Below, in pieces: positions 7,304 to 11,959 of a stretch of 11,959 nucleotides of DNA. Source of the DNA: Armatimonadota bacterium (lineage in GTDB: Bacteria; Armatimonadota; Fervidibacteria; Fervidibacterales; Fervidibacteraceae). How positions within the stretch are numbered: the first letter of the stretch is position 1; each line of letters begins with the position of its first letter. The DNA lies in contig JANZZQ010000027.1 of assembly GCA_026419315.1 (NCBI GenBank), positions 1 to 11,959 of the forward strand, in the 5' to 3' direction. A program made the translations under genes and the position numbers. The notes beneath the pieces are model-generated. The model did no database searches. It saw only the letters and a program-made list of their open reading frames with translations, and had not been told where the DNA came from.

Positions 7304-7958
7304 ACCCCTGGTGATTTTGCCACTTTGCCCAAGGTGAAAAACTCGCTTCGGGCTGCGATTTTGCACGACTGGAAAAAATTTTTAGCTCAATAGATGGTTG
7401 TGACCCTTGAGTGACCAGAAAGGTTTTTTAGGGCACACCAAAAGCTCCTTTTTGCTGTCCGCTAAAGAGCCATGCAACTTCACGCCTGGAAGGTTTCTCA
7501 GCTCACGCTTTCTGTCTGTGAATCTGCCCTTCCAAAGCCGACCTGGAATCGTCAACTCCGAATATCGGCAGCATTGGCTTGAGTCTTCAGTTCTTTCAAT
7601 GACGGGTTTCCGTCGAACGCCGAATCTGTTTACAAGCGATTTTGAAAACCCATAACACCCTGCAACGGGGAAACGGCGTTTAAGCGAATTTCGCGCTTAA
7701 GTTTCATCCCGACTCAGCACCTGTTTGACCAAAAGTTTTAATCCTTTGGTGTTAACACACTTCTAAAAGTAATTTAAGCCGCACGCTTGTTCTGATTTTA
7801 GCCTGATGTCTTATAGCCATTTCGTCGTCTGCATTCAAGACTTTCACTGTGATGGTGTAAGATGGGGCGAAATTTCCAACACGACCGCACGGGGATGAGG
7901 GGGCAGAAAACACTACCTCCCCACAAGTGCAGCGCATTGGTTTTAATTTGAACAAAAA
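7304..7958. other. Long spacer without a supported gene
   Basis: About 650 bp show no frame with an SD and recognisable protein pattern on either strand. A minus-strand frame at 7752-7955 has a plausible-looking stretch but no good start. A 7-bp inverted repeat, TTAAGCG / CGCTTAA, sits at 7680-7700. The area could be eroded coding DNA or regulatory sequence. Confidence 0.45.
7680..7700. repeat. Inverted repeat in spacer
   Basis: TTAAGCG and CGCTTAA form a perfect 7-bp stem with a 7-nt loop. No T-tract follows on either strand. Function unknown. Confidence 0.35.
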
Positions 7959-7987
7959 TTGTCAAGTTGTCGTTAATTTAGTAAAAA
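7959..7987 (+). promoter_or_regulatory. Sigma-70-type promoter for the small ORF
   Basis: TTGTCA (7959-7964) and TAAAAA (7982-7987) are separated by exactly 17 bp in an AT-rich island. Transcription would start near 7995, giving a leader of about 110 nt before the ATG at 8109. Confidence 0.5.
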
Positions 7988-7994
7988 TTTAGGC

Positions 7995-8108
7995 GACCGG
8001 ATCCTGTCTTGTGATTGAGTTGAGCAGCCTTAGCAAGGCTTCACCAGCATGACATGAGTTGATGGAAAGCGGCAGGGTGCGAAGAAACCCCAGCAGGAGG
8101 TGGCAATC
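7995..8108 (+). promoter_or_regulatory. Possible structured 5' leader
   Basis: The leader contains the hairpin AGCCTT-AGC-AAGGCT (8026-8040). It also has two mutually exclusive pairings: CTTC..ACC (8039-8045) with GGT..GAAG (8076-8084), and GGGT with ACCC (8075-8090). It ends in a strong SD, AGGAGGTG (8095-8102). I compared it by eye with the common riboswitch consensuses I know and found no match. The length and competing stems make regulation possible, not shown. Confidence 0.25.
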
Positions 8109-8327
8109 ATGCACAGTTTGTGTTGGGTTTTGAGGATGTGCAGGACAGAATTGCCAGAGGAATTTGTCCTGCGGGCGGAGGGCACTTATTGGCGATGTTA
8201 TTTGTCAGATGATGGGTCAGTGAAGTTAGTCAGTTTGAGAAACCTTGTCGGAACAGAGAACTTACCTGTCATCGAACTTTCAGAATTGCAGAAGCGAGTC
8301 AAGCAATTGTTAGGGATTGCGGGGTGA
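8109..8327 (+). CDS. Small orphan protein, 72 residues
   Basis: ATG 8109 is preceded by the near-perfect SD AGGAGGTG with 6 nt spacing, better than the GTG at 8100. A promoter-like pair lies upstream, so I consider it a real gene. The protein is soluble, with a beta-strand-like middle (GTYWRCYLSDDGSVKLVSL, about 25-43) and a C-terminal amphipathic helix (ELSELQKRVKQLLGI). Cysteines are at 5, 11 and 29. I recognise no family. It precedes the PEP-CTERM gene by about 290 nt, with a separate promoter in between. Confidence 0.6.
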   Translation: MHSLCWVLRMCRTELPEEFVLRAEGTYWRCYLSDDGSVKLVSLRNLVGTENLPVIELSELQKRVKQLLGIAG

Positions 8328-8484
8328 ATTTTACAGGCTCAACTTTAGTGGTGACTGCTTTCGACAAGCCACGATTTGGCTTTCAAAGTCGACGAACTCA
8401 AGTTTTCGGAGAGCGAATTTTGGTGTTAGGGAAAGCCACTTTCCGGCAAAAGATTACCGCTCACAAGTCGCTTATGGCAATGCA

Positions 8485-8513
8485 TTGACAAACTCGAGTA
8501 AAATGGGTAAATC
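8485..8513 (+). promoter_or_regulatory. Promoter for the PEP-CTERM propeller gene
   Basis: A perfect -35, TTGACA (8485-8490), is followed after 17 bp by TAAATC (8508-8513), a weak -10. The transcript would have a leader of about 100 nt before ATG 8619. Confidence 0.5.
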
Positions 8514-8618
8514 ATCTCATCAAGAGGTTCGCCCTCATCTTGTGCTTCTGCTTGGCTGGAGATTTGCTTGAAGGACACCTCGACCGAACCTAAAACAAAG
8601 GAAGGAGGGGAGAATTCT

Positions 8619-9614
8619 ATGTTCAGTAAGCGAAGGGAGTTCATCTTCTCAGTAGGAGTGTTGTTATTGGCTTCGTTTACAGTTTCAGCTGCACCTTTTC
8701 AAGCAGGTCAAATCTTCATCGCTTATGGCAGCAACAATGTAGGCGTGTTTGCGGATACAGTTTCGCTGAAGGGAACATCCGTTCAAAAACTTTCAATTTC
8801 GCCCAGTGGTTTCACAACCTCAAGCGCTTCTCTTGCAGGCGGTGGAGTTGCTTTAGATGAGTTTGGAAACTTGTATGTGACTGTGCAATACTTATCCGGC
8901 ACGAACCAAAACAGGGGTATCATCAAATTTAACCGTGATGGGTCCATAGCATGGAGGGCTGACAGCAGAGGCTCCCTGGATTATAGGGGCATCGTCGCCA
9001 GTGCGTCTTTAGACAGGGTTTTCGTTGCAACCGAGGGTGGTAGAGGAGCATCAGGAATTCACGTTTACCGAGCCAGTAATGGGGAAAAGATTGCAGAGTT
9101 TGGTGGCACTCTTGCGTACCGCGATTTGGCTTTGGATGGAAAGGGAAACCTTTACGCTTTGAGACATAACGAAGTAAGGTTTTGGAGTGCAGGAAACTTT
9201 TCGGGTTTAGGAACATCTCTTTTCACCATCCCGCAAGAAGAGCCACGAGCAATCGTGGCTGACGAAGACGGCAACATCTACATCTCCTTTGAGAGAACAA
9301 AAGTTGTGCGAAAATACAGTTCGAAAGGTACGCTTCTCGCAACATACTTAACCCCTGGTGGAGTAGGTACACTTTTCGGTCTGGATTACGATCCAGGCAC
9401 GAAAAGGCTCTTCGCTAGCCACACGGGAACAGGGGTAGGTCAAATCCTGTGGATTGAGAGAAATGCCTCCGACGGGGCAGTGATGAAAGCCTTTGGTCCA
9501 AAAGACCTTTCGGGCGTTCGTTGGCTTGCCGTTTACCCAACGCCTGAACCTACAACCGCAATGCTTCTTGCAGTAGGTCTGTTATTGCTAAAGCGAAGAC
9601 TCAGGAAAGGTTAA
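8619..9614 (+). CDS. PEP-CTERM surface protein with propeller-like repeats
   Basis: This 331-residue protein starts at ATG 8619 with SD AGGAGG 10 nt upstream. An in-frame TTG at 8568 would add 17 charged residues before the signal peptide and is unlikely. Residues 1-24 are a signal peptide (KRR, hydrophobic core, likely cut after VSA). The body repeats strand motifs of the type ALD-x-x-GNLYV at about 77-88, 169-181, 211-223 and 254-267, as in NHL/SMP-30-type beta-propellers. The C-terminus is a textbook PEP-CTERM: PEP at 309-311, a hydrophobic helix (about 312-324) and KRRLRK. Such proteins are exported by Sec and then cleaved or anchored by an exosortase, usually in species making extracellular polysaccharide. 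Ligand and role are unknown. No exosortase gene is in the window. Confidence 0.88.
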   Translation: MFSKRREFIFSVGVLLLASFTVSAAPFQAGQIFIAYGSNNVGVFADTVSLKGTSVQKLSISPSGFTTSSASLAGGGVALDEFGNLYVTVQYLSGTNQNRGIIKFNRDGSIAWRADSRGSLDYRGIVASASLDRVFVATEGGRGASGIHVYRASNGEKIAEFGGTLAYRDLALDGKGNLYALRHNEVRFWSAGNFSGLGTSLFTIPQEEPRAIVADEDGNIYISFERTKVVRKYSSKGTLLATYLTPGGVGTLFGLDYDPGTKRLFASHTGTGVGQILWIERNASDGAVMKAFGPKDLSGVRWLAVYPTPEPTTAMLLAVGLLLLKRRLRKG

Positions 9615-9679
9615 AGGCGATTTCCGAATAACCGCGCTTGATGGGACAGGATTTCAAAATATGCCGACCAAACTCTCGT

Positions 9680-9689
9680 GCTTGCAAGC
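9680..9689. repeat. 10-bp palindrome in spacer
   Basis: GCTTGCAAGC is perfectly self-complementary in the short spacer between the PEP-CTERM gene and the sigma-like gene. It is a possible operator, weakly supported. Confidence 0.25.
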
Positions 9690-9764
9690 TCCCAGATAGG
9701 GAAAAAGTCAAAGGGGTTTAGGTGCCTATCATAACTGCTTATTGCCAACTTTTGAGGGCTGACC

Positions 9765-10289
9765 ATGCAAAAACTTGATATCCTTAAACAATCTTTGGAA
9801 CAGGCTCGCAGGTGGCGTTGCCCGCCTCACTGGCAACTTGACGATTGGCGAGAGGAACTCCTCGCTGTTGCTTTGGCCGCTTTGTGGGAGGGGTTGAATA
9901 GCGGGATTTGTTCGGAGCAGAAACTCCGACAGTTTGTCACTGCTGCTTTGATGAAGCGTTACCGAGATGAGTGGAACTACGGAGTCCGTTGGATTCAAGC
10001 CCCCTCACAGCAAGATAGCGAGGACAACAGCGAAGGGGAAAATGGCTGGGACTTGTGGGATTGGGTCGGGAGTGAAACTAAGCATAACGAAGAAGAAGTC
10101 AACTGGCTTGCTATAGTCATCCGAAAAGCGCTCTCAAATCTTCCCGAAGAGGAACGATACCTGATCGAGCGAAAGTTTTGGGATGGAGCGACAGAAAGGG
10201 AAATTGCACGAGAACTCGGAATATCCCAGCCAGCACTTAACAAACGCCTTAAACAAATTTATAAGCGATTGAGAGCAATGCTGGAGTAG
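9765..10289 (+). CDS. Divergent sigma-70-like factor
   Basis: This 174-residue protein starts at ATG 9765 with TGAGGG 6 nt upstream. The C-terminal part is a good sigma region 4: LPEEERYLIERKFWDGATEREIARELGISQPALNKRLKQIYKRL (about 126-169), with the helix-turn-helix near 142-166 for -35 recognition. The N-terminal half (helices about 26-48 and 51-72) sits where region 2 should be but is shorter and not typical ECF region 2. An acidic linker (83-111) joins them. The size suits an ECF-type or phage-like sigma factor that directs RNA polymerase to special promoters. It lies between two PEP-CTERM genes and no anti-sigma factor is adjacent, so its targets may be local. It could instead be a DNA-binding protein with only the sigma-4 fold. 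Confidence 0.75.
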   Translation: MQKLDILKQSLEQARRWRCPPHWQLDDWREELLAVALAALWEGLNSGICSEQKLRQFVTAALMKRYRDEWNYGVRWIQAPSQQDSEDNSEGENGWDLWDWVGSETKHNEEEVNWLAIVIRKALSNLPEEERYLIERKFWDGATEREIARELGISQPALNKRLKQIYKRLRAMLE

Positions 10290-10301
10290 TTAGGCGCTGG
10301 C

Positions 10302-10320
10302 GAAACCTACCCAAGGTTTC
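10302..10320 (+). terminator. Hairpin after the sigma-like gene
   Basis: A perfect 7-bp stem, GAAACCT / AGGTTTC, with loop ACCCA starts 13 nt after the stop, followed by a second tight stem CCCTC-TG-GAGGG (10321-10332). There is no T-tract, so termination is uncertain. GGAGGG here also matches CCCTCC at 10382-10387. Confidence 0.35.
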
Positions 10321-10441
10321 CCCTCTGGAGGGACGAGCTTCAAAGTGAGCAGAAAGATATTTCGGTAGTGCGGGAGCATGACCCTCCAGTGAGATGAAAA
10401 TTTTGTTGTGCGTTAATTGTTACTAATCAAATTTCCCACTC

Positions 10442-10465
10442 TGCCTACTTGCCTACCTGCCTATT
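10442..10465. repeat. Three-copy 8-bp tandem repeat
   Basis: Three adjacent copies, TGCCTACT, TGCCTACC and TGCCTATT, lie in a pyrimidine-rich part of the spacer upstream of the second PEP-CTERM gene. They could be slippage-prone or a repeated binding site. Confidence 0.5.
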
Positions 10466-10550
10466 CTCCCATCCATCCAAAAACCTGCGCTTCGCATAGG
10501 CACTTCACACCCCGCACCCATTCTTGGTTATCAAAACCGCCCCTAAGTCG

Positions 10551-10562
10551 TAATTATATAGT
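10551..10562 (+). promoter_or_regulatory. AT-rich -10-like site before second PEP-CTERM gene
   Basis: The run TAATTATATAGT contains TATAGT, one mismatch from TATAAT, 43 nt before ATG 10606. I see no -35 at the standard distance (TTATCA at 10528-10533 is too far from TATAGT), so it may depend on an activator or another sigma factor. Confidence 0.3.
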
Positions 10563-10579
10563 GAGGGTGGGGAAAACCC

Positions 10580-10605
10580 GCCAAACAAAAGGAGGATGAA
10601 CGAAG
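10580..10605 (+). promoter_or_regulatory. Shared leader with SD, copy 1
   Basis: CCAAACAAAAGGAGGATGA precedes ATG 10606 and recurs identically on the minus strand before the lipoprotein gene. It includes the SD AAAAGGAGG, 10 nt from the start. Confidence 0.7.
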
Positions 10606-11298
10606 ATGGGGAATATTTCTCGGATCTGGCTAGTGTTGGTCATAAGCGTGTCTTTGGGGCTAACTTCCCTGTGGGTTGCCCCTGCGAAAGCAGCACCGTT
10701 AACGACAGTTGATTATGCAACTTTCTCGGGATGGCTTGGCCCTGTTGTGGCTCCTCCCCTAACCAGCGTTTTTGATTTTGAGCCTAGTGGAGGTCTCTAT
10801 CCAGGACCAGATGGGGAGGTGGTGAGTGTAGTCTATTCGGGAATAGGACCGGTTGCTAACCTTTACGTATACGTATACCAAATCAAACACTACTCTTCCC
10901 CTCCTTCTTCCGAAAGAAAAGTAGACGGAATTTCATTTGACCTTTTCGGACCTTGGGCTGTGCCAGGAGTTCTTAACCCTGGAACGGTCGCTTTCCAAGT
11001 TGCAGGTACTGGAGATAAGTCGCTTTCCGATGCCACAATCACCCCTGGTCTTCCTGGTATCCCGCCTTCAATTTCGTTTTCCCTTCTACCCCCAGACTTC
11101 TTACCACCTGGAAAAACGACATGGCTTTTTGGTTTCTTTAGCCCAATGCCTCCGACTACAACTATTGCAGATGTCAAAGATACAGGAAGGACACTCTTGT
11201 CACCGCAAGTTTACACTCCAACCCCCGAACCATCAACTTTCGTCCTCTTAGGCATGGGACTCTTAGGAGGAATCTGGTGGCGAAGACGATTGAAGTGA
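10606..11298 (+). CDS. Short PEP-CTERM surface protein
   Basis: This 230-residue exported protein has a signal peptide at 1-29 (hydrophobic 7-24, likely cut after AKA). The body is rich in Pro, Gly, Ser and aromatic residues and looks beta-strand-rich without a family I recognise. The PEP-CTERM tail has PEP at 207-209, a hydrophobic helix (about 211-224) and WWRRRLK. An in-frame YVYVY stretch (87-91) is encoded by a TACGTA-rich palindrome. It resembles many PEP-CTERM orphan proteins whose only shared part is the sorting tail. Processing by an exosortase encoded elsewhere is expected. It is followed by a strong terminator, so it is the last gene of its unit. Confidence 0.85.
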   Translation: MGNISRIWLVLVISVSLGLTSLWVAPAKAAPLTTVDYATFSGWLGPVVAPPLTSVFDFEPSGGLYPGPDGEVVSVVYSGIGPVANLYVYVYQIKHYSSPPSSERKVDGISFDLFGPWAVPGVLNPGTVAFQVAGTGDKSLSDATITPGLPGIPPSISFSLLPPDFLPPGKTTWLFGFFSPMPPTTTIADVKDTGRTLLSPQVYTPTPEPSTFVLLGMGLLGGIWWRRRLK

Positions 11299-11320
11299 TG
11301 GGGCAAAACAGAAACGAAAG

Positions 11321-11362
11321 GCGGGGATGAGGGATTAGTCTCTCATCCCCGCTTTTTTCTTT
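11321..11362. terminator. Strong, probably bidirectional terminator
   Basis: An 11-bp perfect stem, GCGGGGATGAG / CTCATCCCCGC (11321-11331 and 11342-11352), is followed by TTTTTTCTTTT. It sits between the convergent PEP-CTERM and lipoprotein genes. On the minus strand it is followed by CCTTTCGTTT, so it may also end the lipoprotein transcript. Confidence 0.9.
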
Positions 11363-11365
11363 TCC

Positions 11366-11785
11366 TCACCTCAGTCGGACGATGCTTCCATCAGGATTGA
11401 TTTTCCATGTGCCTTGCCCCCATTTCCTGTTTACGAGAGCAACAGTATGATACATTGCTTCACTGAATTTGGGAAGAGTGATCCTGACGGAGGTTGCTCC
11501 GTTGGGGAAGTCCTTACCAGCAACAAGGAAAAGTCTGAAACCGAGGCTGTCAGGGCATGCCTGGACAGAGATAGTCCACAAGCCATCTGGATCGTAAACT
11601 TCAACAACTGTCGGTGATGACTGGGAGACCAATGTCACATTCCCATTGCTTTTGCCAAAGAGGAAGCGTGATGTTCCATCGTCATTGCTAATTGGATTAC
11701 TGTTAGATCCGCCACATCCTGCGACGAGAAGCAAAGCGCTGACGATAGTTGTGAGACCAAGCAAAATCATGGTTCGCTTCAACAT
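11366..11785 (-). CDS. Orphan lipoprotein
   Basis: This 139-residue protein has an N-terminal lipoprotein signal with KR at 3-4, a hydrophobic core and the lipobox VAGC with the lipidated Cys24, followed by GGSNSN. It would be exported, lipidated and anchored in the envelope. The Ser/Asn-rich linker (25-42) leads to a beta-rich body with motifs such as VEVYDPDGLWTIS and WKINPDGSIVRL. I recognise no family. The start ATG has the SD AAAGGAGG, whose leader is shared with the PEP-CTERM gene at 10606. It is convergent with that gene, with the strong hairpin terminator between them. Confidence 0.8.
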   Translation of the reverse strand: MLKRTMILLGLTTIVSALLLVAGCGGSNSNPISNDDGTSRFLFGKSNGNVTLVSQSSPTVVEVYDPDGLWTISVQACPDSLGFRLFLVAGKDFPNGATSVRITLPKFSEAMYHTVALVNRKWGQGTWKINPDGSIVRLR

Positions 11786-11810
11786 CTTGAATCATCCTCC
11801 TTTTGTTTGG
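11786..11810 (-). promoter_or_regulatory. Shared leader with SD, copy 2
   Basis: On the minus strand CCAAACAAAAGGAGGATGA precedes the lipoprotein ATG. Together with the start codon, 25 of 28 bases agree with the leader at 10580-10608. Confidence 0.7.
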
Positions 11811-11959
11811 ATTTTTTTGTTTTCTGAGGTGTTTCCCGGTTCGCCTTTACCGTCCCGTCACCCGAACAACCTTTTCGCCGTATCCCTTTAGGGTTCATCT
11901 CCTGATGAATTGAATTCTGGGAGAACTTCCCAGTGAGCCGATTTTTCAGTCCCTGGAGG
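11811..11959 (-). promoter_or_regulatory. Upstream region of the lipoprotein gene with small hairpins
   Basis: Two small stems are visible: TTCATC-TCCT-GATGAA (11894-11909) and CTGGGA / TCCCAG (11917-11933). No clean -35/-10 was found. A basic short frame starting at the ATG at 11898 on the minus strand overlaps the lipoprotein start but lacks proper SD spacing, so I do not call it a gene. Confidence 0.3.

Noticed and set aside
7388..7702. About 100 open codons on the minus strand
   Set aside because: No ATG with an SD near the beginning and the translation looks like non-coding sequence rich in Arg and Lys.
7752..7955. Minus-strand frame with a plausible strand-rich stretch (YTITVKVLNADDEMA)
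   Set aside because: The start is TTG without an SD and internal starts have poor spacing. No family is recognised and it lies in AT-rich spacer. It could be a gene remnant but support is too weak.
7995..8108. Known riboswitch (c-di-GMP, TPP, cobalamin or similar) in the leader
   Set aside because: By-eye comparison shows none of the invariant core bases of these classes; kept only as an unassigned structured leader.
8317..8571. Plus-strand frame between the orphan gene and the PEP-CTERM gene
   Set aside because: It overlaps a good promoter and gives an incoherent protein.
10864..10878. TACGTATACGTATAC palindromic run
   Set aside because: It lies inside the PEP-CTERM gene and is explained by alternating Tyr and Val codons.
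11780..11898. Basic 39-codon frame on the minus strand overlapping the lipoprotein start
   Set aside because: The purine-rich GGAG touches the ATG directly, so spacing is wrong, and the product is Lys/Arg-rich low complexity.

Overview
The window looks like the chromosome of a diderm (Gram-negative-type) bacterium with mid-range GC. The evidence is two proteins with a signal peptide plus a PEP-CTERM tail, the sorting signal handled by exosortases in exopolysaccharide-producing diderms, and one lipoprotein. The mixed ATG/GTG/TTG starts, strong Shine-Dalgarno (SD) sequences and gene styles faintly recall Armatimonadota/Fervidibacteria-like hot-spring bacteria. That placement is an impression, not a proof. 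No tRNA, rRNA, CRISPR array, transposase or phage gene is visible.

Positions 1-4238 form a rightward metabolic/housekeeping block. It holds the C-terminal part of a GT4-like glycosyltransferase cut by the window edge, a six-hairpin-type carbohydrate-active protein (a family often fused to that same GT4 type), a glycerophosphodiester phosphodiesterase and an RluD-type pseudouridine synthase. The GDPD stop codon overlaps a possible start of the RluD-like gene. The SD sequences of the second and third genes both lie in tiny hairpins next to the start codon.

Positions 4239-7303 hold three leftward genes: a small three-helix membrane protein, a 12-helix MFS transporter and a YprB-like RNase H-fold exonuclease. 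The spacers between them (about 200-310 bp) carry inverted repeats but no convincing gene. Positions 7304-8108 are non-coding as far as I can see. They end in a promoter and a ~110-nt leader in front of a 72-residue orphan protein.

Positions 8109-11959 are an accessory-looking region for envelope and surface proteins: the orphan small protein, a PEP-CTERM beta-propeller-like protein, a divergent sigma-70-like factor, a second short PEP-CTERM protein, a strong (probably bidirectional) terminator and a convergent orphan lipoprotein. The second PEP-CTERM gene and the lipoprotein gene, on opposite strands, share a 19-base identical leader extending well beyond the SD, which suggests common control or common ancestry of their 5' ends. 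The most interesting hypothesis is a small surface-protein module controlled by the sigma-like factor. No exosortase or EPS gene is in the window, so the sorting machinery must be elsewhere.
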